A DNA stretch of 64,000 nucleotides from Actinomycetota bacterium (GCA_016870355.1 VGBR01000001.1:121574-185573), one strand, 5' to 3'. Positions 48,777-56,712 are shown, counted from the stretch's first letter. Notes: generated from the sequence alone by a model not told the origin. Made by a program: numbers and translations.

Positions 48777-50047
48777 GATCGTGTGGCTGTGTGCGTCGAC
48801 TCCGCGAGGTCGTTGAACAGGGACAGCCAGTCGCGCAGCTCACGGGTCGAGAGGAAGTTCTGGCGCACGTGCTCACGACCGTGGATGCCCATCGCGTCGG
48901 CGCGCTCACCGTCGGCCAGCAGCTCGATCGTCCGCTGCGCGCACTCCTCGATCGAGTCGACCAGGAAGCCGTCCTCGCCGTCACGGATCTGGAGCTTGAT
49001 GCCGCCGGCGCGGCCACCGACGACTGGTCGGCTCTTCCACAGCGCCTCGCTCACGGTGAGGCCGAAGCCCTCGCGGAGCGACTTCTGCACGGTCACGTCG
49101 GCCATGCGCTGGAACGCGTTGATCTGCACGTTGCCGACCTGGTGCAGGTTCGACAAGAGGTGGATGTCGCGGTCGCCGCCGCGCGCCTCCTCGGTCTCCT
49201 CCCACACCCGGAACCCTTCGGGGTCGTCGGTCGCCATCGAGCCCGCGAGCACGAGCTGCGCCTCTGGGATCTCGTCGTGCACCATGCGGTAGGCCTCGAT
49301 CACGCCCACGGGGTCCTTCCACGGGTCGTATCGGCTCACTTGGCACATGATCGGCCGGTTCGGGTTGATGCCGTACTGCTTGGTGATCTCCTGGCAGAAC
49401 GGCATCGGGAGGTCCAGGTTCTTCACCGACAACGGATCGATGCACGGCGGCGCGTGCACGACGTGATCCATCTTCAACGATGGCGGCACGAACTCGGGCA
49501 TCGTCCACACCGACGCGTGGTGTTGCTCCACGAACGGGCGGAAGAACTCCCACACCGACGGGTTGGCGACCGTGAGGTCGATGTGGCAGCGCCAGATCCA
49601 GTGCGCGGGTGAGTGCGTGAGCGCGGCGTCGTGCACGAAGCTCAGGATCGCGGCGGGCTGCGGGTCGTGGACGATCACGAAGTCCCACCCGTCCTCGAGC
49701 GCGAGCGCGTTCTCGAGGTTCCGCTCGAGGTAGGTGCGCTGCATCGCCGGGTTCCACTCCACCTCGGCGCCCTGCAACGCGTTGTGCACCTGCTTGGTGA
49801 TGGCGAAGAACTCGTCGCTGCCGTGCATCACACACCACTCGGCGTCCATCCCCACCGCACGGAGCAGGGGCACGTGGGTCGCGAGCAGCTCGGCCACGCC
49901 ACCGCCATACGGGGTCGCGTTGATGTGGAGCACCCTCGACCCGCGCAGGGGTTCGGCCAGACGCGTGATCTCGGCCAGGATTTCCTCGCCGACGACCTCC
50001 GTGTAGTCCGCGAGCTCCTTCTCCAGGAGCGGGACTCGCTCGAGCAT
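48773..50047 (-). CDS. treT: trehalose synthase TreT-like glycosyltransferase (GT4)
   Basis: 424-residue GT4 enzyme. The pattern is that of trehalose glycosyltransferring synthase, which makes trehalose directly from NDP-glucose and glucose: ATPYGGGVAELLATHVPLLR, HWIWRCHIDLTVANPSVWEF, QVSRYDPWKDPVGVIEAYR and KSLREGFGLTVSEALWKSRP. Start ATG 50047, with TAGATT on the minus strand 7 nt upstream (plus 50055-50060), a leaderless pattern. It begins 18 bp from the divergent glycerate kinase. A related specificity is possible, but the trehalose neighbourhood supports this call. Confidence 0.78.
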   Translation of the reverse strand: MLERVPLLEKELADYTEVVGEEILAEITRLAEPLRGSRVLHINATPYGGGVAELLATHVPLLRAVGMDAEWCVMHGSDEFFAITKQVHNALQGAEVEWNPAMQRTYLERNLENALALEDGWDFVIVHDPQPAAILSFVHDAALTHSPAHWIWRCHIDLTVANPSVWEFFRPFVEQHHASVWTMPEFVPPSLKMDHVVHAPPCIDPLSVKNLDLPMPFCQEITKQYGINPNRPIMCQVSRYDPWKDPVGVIEAYRMVHDEIPEAQLVLAGSMATDDPEGFRVWEETEEARGGDRDIHLLSNLHQVGNVQINAFQRMADVTVQKSLREGFGLTVSEALWKSRPVVGGRAGGIKLQIRDGEDGFLVDSIEECAQRTIELLADGERADAMGIHGREHVRQNFLSTRELRDWLSLFNDLAESTHTATRS

Positions 50048-50065
50048 CGCGGCCAATCTATCGGC

Positions 50066-51097
50066 GTGCCCTTCGCAATCGTGTGTCCCGACAAGTTCCG
50101 CGGCACCCTCAGCGCTCCCGTCGCGGCCGCGGCGATGGCCCGCGGGCTCCGATCGGCGGGCGTCGAAGAGGTCCAAGAGATCCCGCTCGCCGACGGCGGA
50201 GAGGGCACCATCGACGCGCTGCTCGCAGCACGCGGCGGCGCGCTCCGCAGCGCGCGTGTGACGGGTCCGCTGGGCGATGTCGTCGAGACCGAGTACGCCG
50301 TGCTCTCCGACGGGACCGCCGTGATCGAGATGGCGCGCGCCAGTGGGATGGCGCTGGTGCCAGGGGCACGGAACGATCCGCTGCGCGCGTCGACCCGCGG
50401 GACGGGTGAGCTCATCGCGGCGGCACTGCGCGCCGGGGCCCCGCGAATCGTGGTGGGCGTCGGCGGCAGCGCCTCCACCGACGGCGGACTCGCCGCGGCC
50501 GAAGCACTCGGGTGGTCGCTGGCCGGCGCGGACGTCACGGTCGCGTGCGACGTGACCACCCCGTTCCTCGACGCGGCTGAGGTGTACGGCCCGCAGAAGG
50601 GCGCGACCGCGGCCCAGGTGGCGTTGCTCACCCGCCGCCTCGAGACGCTCGCGGGCGAGTACGCGTCGCGCACCGGGGTCGATGTCACCGAGCTCGAGGG
50701 CGCGGGTGCTGCAGGCGGACTTGCCGGTGGACTCGCCGCGATCGGTGCGCGGCTCGAACCGGGCTTCGAAGTCGTGGCCGCCGCCGCCGAGCTCGGAGGT
50801 GTGATGCAGGACGCGGACATCGTCGTCACTGGTGAGGGCAAGCTCGACCTCACGACGTTCGACGGCAAGGTCGTCGGCGGCGTGCTCGAGTGGGCCGCTG
50901 AGGAGAACGTCGAGCACCGTGCCGTGATCGTCGGTCAGGCGACCGACGAAGCGCGCGACGAGCTGTCGGTCCTCGGCGCGATCGACCTCTATGTGCTCAC
51001 CGACCGCGTGTGGCAATCCGGTGAGGCGTACAGCCGCGCCGAGCTGCTCGTCGAGGAGGCCGCGACTGAGGCTGGTCGACGCGCCCTCGGCGAATAG
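50066..51097 (+). CDS. glycerate kinase
   Basis: 343-residue glycerate kinase of the GlxK/GarK family, phosphorylating D-glycerate. Characteristic blocks are IVCPDKFRGTLSAPVAAAAM, LADGGEGTIDALLAARGG, VGVGGSASTDGGLAAAEALG and DIVVTGEGKLDLTTF. The gene is full length. GTG 50066 leaves only 18 bp to the divergent treT start, so its promoter must lie inside treT. Its neighbours favour a role in glucosylglycerate turnover (glycerate recovered as phosphoglycerate for GpgS), which is an inference from context. Confidence 0.9.
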   Translation: MPFAIVCPDKFRGTLSAPVAAAAMARGLRSAGVEEVQEIPLADGGEGTIDALLAARGGALRSARVTGPLGDVVETEYAVLSDGTAVIEMARASGMALVPGARNDPLRASTRGTGELIAAALRAGAPRIVVGVGGSASTDGGLAAAEALGWSLAGADVTVACDVTTPFLDAAEVYGPQKGATAAQVALLTRRLETLAGEYASRTGVDVTELEGAGAAGGLAGGLAAIGARLEPGFEVVAAAAELGGVMQDADIVVTGEGKLDLTTFDGKVVGGVLEWAAEENVEHRAVIVGQATDEARDELSVLGAIDLYVLTDRVWQSGEAYSRAELLVEEAATEAGRRALGE

Positions 51098-51130
51098 GTG
51101 CTGGCCCCGCATTCGAGCCGACCCACCCCA

Positions 51131-51185
51131 GGTTTTTCGGCACGCTGAACCCAACTCTGTGTTGTTGAGCGTGCCGAAAACCCGC
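51131..51185. repeat. dispersed palindromic repeat, copy D
   Basis: TTTTCGGCACGCT (51134-51146) pairs with AGCGTGCCGAAAA (51168-51180). Flanking GG/CC extend the stem past one mismatch. The loop (CCAACTCTGTGTTGTTG region) differs from copies A-C but keeps an inner CAAC/GTTG pair. It lies between two convergent genes. Confidence 0.8.
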
Positions 51186-51193
51186 TCTTGGAG

Positions 51194-52099
51194 TCAGGCG
51201 GCGGGTTCCTTGTCGAACTTCGCGCGGTAGGCGGGGATCGTGATCCACGGGGGGCGCTCGCGCGCCTCCACCGGCACCAGGACCTTGTCGTGGTGCTCGT
51301 CGAAGCGCACGAGGGTGCTCGGGAGCTCGGCGCGCCCGACGCCGACGCGGCGGAGCCCGGTGAGCAGCATTTCCATCCCCATCGGGCCGAGCTCGTCGGC
51401 TTGGCGGTTGCGGTGCTCCCGCACACCGAGGTCGGCCTGGCGGATCGCGCCGACACCGAACGCCGCGGACAGGTCGATGAGCAGCCCCAGGTCGACCCCG
51501 TAGCCCTCGACGAACGGCACGGTCTCCAAGAGCGTGCGGCGGCCGGCGTACTCACCGCCGAGCGGTTGCACGATGTGCGTGAGATGCGGGAACAACGCCG
51601 ATAGCAAGGGCCGGGTCACGAGCTCGGTGACACGTCCGCCGCCGGTGGGTCGTCCGAAGAGCGGCCGGTGGTAGTAGCCCTTGACGAACCCGACGTCGGG
51701 CTCGGTGAGCAGTGGCCCGACCAGGCGAGTCACGAAGTCGGCTTTGAAGTTGCGCACGTCCGCATCGACCCAGCAGACGATGTCGCCAGTGGCGGCGAAC
51801 AGCGACAGCCACAGTGCGTTGCCCTTGCCGCTGCCGTTGCCGGCGTCGGGGAAGATGTCGGCGACGCTGTGCACGGTCGCGCCCTCCCACCGCGCGGCCT
51901 CCGCGGTGGCGTCACGCGATCCGTCGTCGATGACGAGGATCTCGTCGACGAGCGCGACACCTTCGACGAGCTGACGGCGCACGGTCGCGACGATGTGGCC
52001 CACCGTCGCCTCCTCGTTGCGCGCGGGCAGGCACACCGAGATCATCGTGCGTTGCCTGGCCTTGAGATCGGCCAGCGCGCCCGCGTCGAGTGCCGTCAT
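51194..52099 (-). CDS. gpgS: glucosyl-3-phosphoglycerate synthase
   Basis: 301-residue GT81-type glycosyltransferase forming glucosyl-3-phosphoglycerate from NDP-glucose and 3-phosphoglycerate, the precursor of glucosylglycerate and, in mycobacteria, of methylglucose lipopolysaccharide. Motifs are VCLPARNEEATVGHIV, LVIDDGSRDATAEAAR, the metal-binding VDADVRNF and KGYYHRPLFGRPTGGGRVTE (acceptor loop). Start ATG 52099, with AGCCTA (plus 52109-52114, i.e. TAGGCT on the minus strand) 9 nt upstream. It converges on the glycerate kinase across repeat D. No GpgP phosphatase is seen here. Confidence 0.9.
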   Translation of the reverse strand: MTALDAGALADLKARQRTMISVCLPARNEEATVGHIVATVRRQLVEGVALVDEILVIDDGSRDATAEAARWEGATVHSVADIFPDAGNGSGKGNALWLSLFAATGDIVCWVDADVRNFKADFVTRLVGPLLTEPDVGFVKGYYHRPLFGRPTGGGRVTELVTRPLLSALFPHLTHIVQPLGGEYAGRRTLLETVPFVEGYGVDLGLLIDLSAAFGVGAIRQADLGVREHRNRQADELGPMGMEMLLTGLRRVGVGRAELPSTLVRFDEHHDKVLVPVEARERPPWITIPAYRAKFDKEPAA

Positions 52100-52149
52100 A
52101 GGGCTGGAAGCCTAGAGGCGACCCCGGCTATCGTTGCTCTCAGCACGCG

Positions 52150-52272
52150 CTCATCGAGAGCGGCTGAGGGACAGGCCCGTTGACGCCGCGGCAACCAGCA
52201 GCCGGAGCAATCCGGCGGCCAGGTGCCAATGCCTGCCAGGAGCGACCATGGTGGTCGAGCCTGAACGATGAG
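52150..52272 (+). ncRNA. SAM riboswitch (S-box/SAM-I clan)
   Basis: The outer helix P1 is CTCATC (52150-52155) with GATGAG (52267-52272). Between them are the conserved core blocks: GAGAGCGGCTGAGGGAC, GGCCCGTTGACGCC, GGCAACC, a P3 hairpin GCCGGA/TCCGGC and CAGGTGCCAATGCCTGCC. All fit the S-box consensus. A TATCGT box at 52129-52134 could be its promoter. Downstream are small inverted repeats (CCGCT/AGCGG; GCGCT/AGCGC) that may form the expression platform before the ribosome-binding site AAGGAG. It controls the threonine-synthase-like gene. Confidence 0.92.
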
Positions 52273-52352
52273 CCGCTGAGAGCGGTCCTCCGCTCGAGGC
52301 GCTCAGAGCGCGTCGGGAAAGCGCAATGAGCGTCGAACGAAGGAGACCGACA

Positions 52353-53591
52353 GTGACCCACGTGCAAGCGCTGCGATGCCGAGAGTGCGACCGCACCTAC
52401 GACGTCGCTCCCATCTACACCTGCGAGTGGTGCTTCGGCCCGCTCGAGGTGGCGTACGACTACGACGCCATCGCGGCCGCGGTGTCGAGGCAGTCCATCG
52501 CCGCCGGGCCCACGACGATCTGGCGCTACGCGCCGCTGCTCCCCGTCGACCCGCCCGGGGAGTCGCACCTCCCCGTGGGGTGGACCCCGCTCTTGCGCGC
52601 CGACCGCCTGGCCGCCGAGCTCGGTCTCCGCGAGGTGTGGGTGAAGGACGACACCCGCAACCCCACGAACGCGTTCAAGGACCGCGTCGTGGCGGTGGCG
52701 CTCGCCAAGGCGCTCGAGTTCGGGATGAAGACGCTGGCGTGCGCGTCGACCGGCAACCTTGCGAACGCGGTGGCCGCGCACGCGGCTCGTGCCGGGCTCC
52801 GCAGCTTCGTGTTCATCCCGTCCGATCTCGAAGCGGGCAAGGTCGTCACGACGTCGGTCTATGGCGGCACCGTCGTCGCGATCGACGGCAACTACGACGA
52901 CGTGAACCGGCTGTGTGCGGAGCTCGCCGCCGAACGGCCGTGGGCGTTCGTGAACGTGAACGTGCGCCCCTTCTACGCCGAAGGATCCAAGACGCTCGCG
53001 TTCGAGACGGCCGAGCAGCTCGGGTGGGAGACACCTGACCACGTGGTCGTGCCGATCGCCAGCGGCTCGCTGCTCACGAAGATCCGCAAGGGTTTCGACG
53101 AGCTACACGCGGTCGGTCTGCTCGACGAGAAGCCGAACGTCCGTGTGTCGGGTGCACAAGCCACAGGGTGCTCACCGGTTGCCGCCGCGTTTGCCGAAGG
53201 TGGCGACACGATCAACCCGGTGCGACCAAGCACGATCGCCAAGTCGCTAGCGATCGGCAACCCCGCCGACGGCTACTACGCGCTCGACGCGGTGCGTGAG
53301 ACGGGTGGTGGCATCGCGGCAGTCACCGACGACGAGATCGTTGAGGCGATGAAGCTCCTCGCGCGCACCGAGGGCATCTTCGGGGAGACAGCCGCAGGCG
53401 TGACGATCGCGTCGTTGAAGCGTCTCGCCGAGGAAGGCGTCGTGCGCGCCGACGAGCGGGTCGTCGCGTACGTGACCGGTCACGGGCTCAAGACCCTCGA
53501 CCCGCTTGCTCCGCACGTTGGAGTGACCGACACGATCAAGCCGACGCTCGACGCGTTTCACGCCGCGTTCCCGGACTCGGGCGAGGAGTGA
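52353..53591 (+). CDS. thrC: threonine synthase-family PLP enzyme under SAM riboswitch control
   Basis: 412-residue fold-type II PLP enzyme. An N-terminal zinc ribbon (LRCRECD and YTCEWC) is followed by the PLP-lysine motif NPTNAFKDRVVAVAL, ACASTGNLANAVAAHAARAG and a glycine-rich phosphate loop in VVPIASGSLLTKIRKG. By sequence it is threonine synthase, forming threonine from O-phosphohomoserine. The SAM riboswitch and the CysO-like sulfur carrier behind it suggest that the real product could be homocysteine from O-phosphohomoserine; this is an inference. Start GTG 52353 has AAGGAG at 7-nt spacing; an ATG at 52326 is in frame but lacks one. Confidence 0.85.
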   Translation: MTHVQALRCRECDRTYDVAPIYTCEWCFGPLEVAYDYDAIAAAVSRQSIAAGPTTIWRYAPLLPVDPPGESHLPVGWTPLLRADRLAAELGLREVWVKDDTRNPTNAFKDRVVAVALAKALEFGMKTLACASTGNLANAVAAHAARAGLRSFVFIPSDLEAGKVVTTSVYGGTVVAIDGNYDDVNRLCAELAAERPWAFVNVNVRPFYAEGSKTLAFETAEQLGWETPDHVVVPIASGSLLTKIRKGFDELHAVGLLDEKPNVRVSGAQATGCSPVAAAFAEGGDTINPVRPSTIAKSLAIGNPADGYYALDAVRETGGGIAAVTDDEIVEAMKLLARTEGIFGETAAGVTIASLKRLAEEGVVRADERVVAYVTGHGLKTLDPLAPHVGVTDTIKPTLDAFHAAFPDSGEE

Positions 53592-53654
53592 AGTGCAGCA
53601 GCTAGGCGAAGCCCGCATGCGAGCTGAACGACCCATGAAGAAGGGAGACGCGAC

Positions 53655-53951
53655 ATGAGTGTGTCGGTTCGCATCCCCACACAGCTGCGCACGTTGACGG
53701 GCGGCGCGTCGGAGGTCAGCGTCGAAGGTTCAACGGTGGCCGAGGTGCTCAAGGCGCTCGACTCCGCGCATCCGGGCTTCAACGAGCGCCTCTACGACGA
53801 GAAGGGTGCGTTGCGCAGGTTCGTGAACGTGTTCCTCGCCGAGGAAGACATCCGCTTCCTGCAAGGCGTCGACACACCAGTCGACGACGGTCAGACGCTC
53901 AGCATCGTCCCGGCGGTCGCGGGCGGTGAGGCCGCAGACACATACATGTAG
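53655..53951 (+). CDS. CysO/MoaD-like sulfur-carrier protein with a C-terminal extension
   Basis: 98-residue ubiquitin-fold protein very like mycobacterial CysO: SVRIPTQLRTLTGGASEVSV at the N-terminus, RRFVNVFLAEEDIRF and LSIVPAVAGG at the end of the fold. In CysO the di-glycine is the terminus and becomes a thiocarboxylate that donates sulfur. Here seven residues (EAADTYM) follow the GG, so they must be removed before activation. The codons are GGC GGT GAG, and one more base would give GGN-TGA, so a one-base loss of the original stop is also possible. GGGAG precedes the ATG. Its end overlaps the convergent ideR gene by 61 bp. Confidence 0.85.
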   Translation: MSVSVRIPTQLRTLTGGASEVSVEGSTVAEVLKALDSAHPGFNERLYDEKGALRRFVNVFLAEEDIRFLQGVDTPVDDGQTLSIVPAVAGGEAADTYM

Positions 53952-54586
53952 CTGGCGACGTCCGGCGGGATCGTGTGCTCGCCGGCCGCGGTGCGCACCT
54001 TCACGCCGTTGGGTCCGCGGCTCAGCACCGTGGCCGCGGCGCCGGGGATCATGCGGGAGTGCGCGAGGAGTCGCAGGCTGTCGTCGGACAGCTCGAGCTT
54101 CTCGGCGATCCGAGTGACGGTGACCGGCCCGCTCGGGGCGTCGGCGAGCGCGACCGACGGCGCGGCGGGGCTCGTGCGTCGTGAGCCGGGGATCGGGTTG
54201 CCGTGAGGGCAGGTCATCGGGTCACCGAGCAGCTCGACGAGCTTCTGCTCGACCTCGGCGGAGATCGCGTGCTCCCACCGGTCGGCCTCGCGGTGCACCT
54301 TCTCCCACTCGAGCCCGATCACATCGAGGAGCAGGCGCTCGGCGAGGCGATGCCGGCGCACCACCGTGGTGGCGAGGCTGCGGCCCTTCCCGGTGAGGCC
54401 GAGGCTGCGGTCGTCCCTCATCTCCACGAAGCCGTTGTCGACCAGCCGCCGCACCGTCTCGGACACGGCTTGCCCGCTCCGACCGAGGCGCTCCACCAAA
54501 CGGGCCCGCATGGGGGTCACCCCCTCCTCCTCGAGCTCGATGATCTGCTCGAGGTACTCCTCGGTCGTGTCGTGGAGCTCCGCCAT
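53891..54586 (-). CDS. ideR: iron-dependent repressor, DtxR/IdeR family
   Basis: 231-residue DtxR-family regulator. The winged helix is MRARLVERLGRSGQAVSETV followed by RDDRSLGLTGKGRSLATTVV; the dimerization and metal-binding region includes HRLAERLLLDVIGLEWEKVH, CPHGNPIPG and HREADRWEHAISAEVEQKLV. A C-terminal SH3-like (FeoA) domain is present, as in IdeR and unlike short MntR proteins. With Fe(II) it should repress iron uptake. An IdeR-box-like site starts one base upstream of its own ATG, so it may regulate itself and the divergent transporter. The 3' end overlaps the sulfur carrier gene. Confidence 0.9.
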   Translation of the reverse strand: MAELHDTTEEYLEQIIELEEEGVTPMRARLVERLGRSGQAVSETVRRLVDNGFVEMRDDRSLGLTGKGRSLATTVVRRHRLAERLLLDVIGLEWEKVHREADRWEHAISAEVEQKLVELLGDPMTCPHGNPIPGSRRTSPAAPSVALADAPSGPVTVTRIAEKLELSDDSLRLLAHSRMIPGAAATVLSRGPNGVKVRTAAGEHTIPPDVASYMYVSAASPPATAGTMLSV

Positions 54587-54605
54587 TCAGGTCAGGATAC
54601 CCTGA
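54587..54605. promoter_or_regulatory. IdeR/DtxR box between ideR and the iron transporter
   Basis: TCAGGTCAGGATACCCTGA agrees with 14 of 19 positions of the DtxR/IdeR consensus TWAGGTWAGSCTWACCTWA. It touches the ideR start codon on one side and includes TACCCT, the -10 box 6 nt before the transporter GTG. Iron-loaded IdeR would block both genes. Confidence 0.8.
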
Positions 54606-54609
54606 GTTC

Positions 54610-55659
54610 GTGATGTCCGGCCCGGCCGTCGTCGAGTGCCGTCGCCTGCGCAAGGGCTACGACGAGGTGCTCGCCGTCGACGACGTCGACCTCGACGTCA
54701 CCCATGGCGAACTGCTCGCCCTGCTCGGTCCGAGCGGATGTGGCAAGACGACCACCTTGCGGCTGATCGCCGGCTTCGAGCATCCCGATGCAGGCTCGAT
54801 CACCCTCGACGGCCGGTCGGTGGCCGGCAACGGCGCCTTCGTGTCGCCCGAGCAGCGCAAGGTGGGGGTGGTGTTCCAGGAGTACGCGCTCTTCCCGCAC
54901 CTCGACGTCGCGCGCAACGTCGGCTACGGCGTGCGCGACCGTGCCACACGTGAGGCGCGGGTCGCCGAGATGCTCGACCTCGTCGGCCTCGCGCCGATGT
55001 CCGAGCGCCTCCCCCACGAGCTCTCGGGTGGGCAGCAGCAAAGGGTCGCGCTCGCGCGCGCCCTCGCTCCGAGTCCGAGCCTCGTGCTGCTCGACGAGCC
55101 GTTCTCGGACCTCGACGCGTCGATGCGCGGCCAGGTGCGCGACGAGGTGCGCCAGATCCTGCGCGAAGCACACGCAACGGCGGTCGTGGTCACGCACGAC
55201 CAGGAAGAGGCGCTGAGCATCGCCGATCGCATCGCGGTGATGAACGACGGACGCATCCTCCAGGTCGATACGCCGTCGGAGCTCTATGCGAATCCCGCCG
55301 ATCGCTTCGTCGCGACGTTCGTCGGCGATGCCGACCTCATCCGGGGCGAAGCCGATGACGACGTCGCGGTCACCGCGATCGGGCGGTTGCCGCTCGCGGC
55401 CGCGGTCGATGGCGGGCCCATCGAGGTGGTGGTGCGCCCAGAGCAGGTGCGCCTGCGGCTCGACGGAGCCGGCGAAGGGGTCGTGCGCGACCTCGTGTAC
55501 TTCGGGCACGACCAGCTCGTCGCGGTGGACCTCGCCGACGGGAGCCGCATCCGCTCGCGCATGGGCCCGGGCCGGGCGTTCGAGCCGGGGGACCGCGTGA
55601 GCATCACCGTGTCCGGCGCGGCCCTCGCGTTCCCATCGGCTCAGGTCAGGTTGACCTGA
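54610..55659 (+). CDS. fbpC: ferric iron ABC transporter, ATP-binding protein
   Basis: 349-residue ABC ATPase of the Fbp/Fut iron-uptake type. Walker A is GPSGCGKTTTLRLIAG (near 41-56), the signature LSGGQQQRVALARAL, Walker B LVLLDEPFSDLDASM, and switch His TVVVTHDQEEAL-like AVVVTHDQEEALSIADR. A TOBE-like regulatory domain follows residue 240. GTG 54610 is preceded by TACCCT with 6 nt between; an ATG three bases later is also possible. It is the first gene of fbpC-fbpA-fbpB, under the IdeR box. Confidence 0.92.
   Translation: MMSGPAVVECRRLRKGYDEVLAVDDVDLDVTHGELLALLGPSGCGKTTTLRLIAGFEHPDAGSITLDGRSVAGNGAFVSPEQRKVGVVFQEYALFPHLDVARNVGYGVRDRATREARVAEMLDLVGLAPMSERLPHELSGGQQQRVALARALAPSPSLVLLDEPFSDLDASMRGQVRDEVRQILREAHATAVVVTHDQEEALSIADRIAVMNDGRILQVDTPSELYANPADRFVATFVGDADLIRGEADDDVAVTAIGRLPLAAAVDGGPIEVVVRPEQVRLRLDGAGEGVVRDLVYFGHDQLVAVDLADGSRIRSRMGPGRAFEPGDRVSITVSGAALAFPSAQVRLT
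55641..55659. promoter_or_regulatory. second IdeR/DtxR box, before fbpA
   Basis: TCAGGTCA-GGT-TGACCTGA: perfect 8-bp arms, 14 of 19 positions agreeing with the consensus. It covers the last codons of fbpC. A further half-site TGACCTGA (55680-55687) overlaps the fbpA start. Confidence 0.8.
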
Positions 55660-55686
55660 GTACCCAACTTCGGACATCCTGACCTG

Positions 55687-56712
55687 ATGACACGAACCCG
55701 GCTCCACCGCGTCCTCACCGTGGCGCTCGCCGTCATGGCCCTCACCACCCTCGCCGGACCCGCTGGCGCCGGCACGGCGGGCACGCTCACCGTGTACTCC
55801 GGGCGGACCGAGGAGCTCATCGGGCCCCTGCTCGACCAGTTCTCGGCCGAGACCGGCGTGCAGGTGGAGGCTCGCTACGGCGACTCGGCCGACCTGGCGC
55901 TGCTCATCGATGAGGAGGGCGACCAGACCCCGGCCGACGTCTTCATCTCCCAGAGCCCCGGTGCCACCGGCTACCTCGAGGGGCTCGGTCGCCTGCGCAA
56001 GATCGACGGCGACGTCCTCGACCTGGTCGTGGAGCGTTACCGCTCCGCCAACAACCGATGGACCGGTGTGTCGGGCCGTGTGCGCGTGCTCGTCTACAAC
56101 ACCGACCTGGTGAAGCCGCGTGACCTGCCCGACTCGGTGCTCGAGCTCGCGAAGCCGAAGTACGCCGACATGGTCGGGCTCGCGCCCACGAACGGCTCGT
56201 TCCAGGACTTCATCACCGCGATGCGCGAGCTCGAAGGTGAGACGAAGACCGAGAAGTGGCTCTCGGGCATGGTCGAGAACGGCGCGCGCTCGTATGCGAG
56301 CAACTCGGCGATCACCGACGCGGTGACGCGTGGCGAGATCCCGATGGGACTCGTCAACCACTACTACGCGGCACTCGCCAAGGCCGCCGACCCGTCCGCC
56401 CCGCTCGAGAACCACGTGTTCGAGGACCAGGACGTCGGCTCGGTGATCCTCGTCACCGCCGCCGCGATCATCGACCAGACCGACGATCGTGCGCTCGCCG
56501 ACCAGCTCATCGAGTTCCTGCTCTCCGAGGAGGCGCAGACGCACCTCGCCGAGGACGAGTTCGAGTACCCGCTCGCCCGCGGCGTGGAGCCGCTCGGTGA
56601 CCTCCCCCCCTTGTCGAAGGTGGATGCACCCGAGCTCGATCTCACGAAGCTCGGGGGTGGGCTGCTCCGCACCCGCGAGCTCATCGCGGAGAGCGGGCTC
56701 GAACAGGCTTGA
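55687..56712 (+). CDS. fbpA: ferric iron ABC transporter, substrate-binding protein
   Basis: 341-residue binding protein. A signal peptide (VLTVALAVMALTTLAGPAGA) ends near residue 29; no lipobox is seen, so it may be a secreted or loosely held protein. TLTVYSGRTEELIGPLLDQF starts the mature domain, and LVNHYYAALAKAA carries the adjacent tyrosines that bind Fe(III) in FbpA/FutA proteins. A downstream half-site of the IdeR operator overlaps the ATG, so transcription may respond separately from fbpC. The permease gene follows after 16 nt. Confidence 0.92.
   Translation: MTRTRLHRVLTVALAVMALTTLAGPAGAGTAGTLTVYSGRTEELIGPLLDQFSAETGVQVEARYGDSADLALLIDEEGDQTPADVFISQSPGATGYLEGLGRLRKIDGDVLDLVVERYRSANNRWTGVSGRVRVLVYNTDLVKPRDLPDSVLELAKPKYADMVGLAPTNGSFQDFITAMRELEGETKTEKWLSGMVENGARSYASNSAITDAVTRGEIPMGLVNHYYAALAKAADPSAPLENHVFEDQDVGSVILVTAAAIIDQTDDRALADQLIEFLLSEEAQTHLAEDEFEYPLARGVEPLGDLPPLSKVDAPELDLTKLGGGLLRTRELIAESGLEQA

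Noticed and set aside
48773-51154. A longer treT product beginning at 51154
   Set aside because: The extension is antisense to the glycerate kinase, and ATG 50047 has a fitting promoter box.
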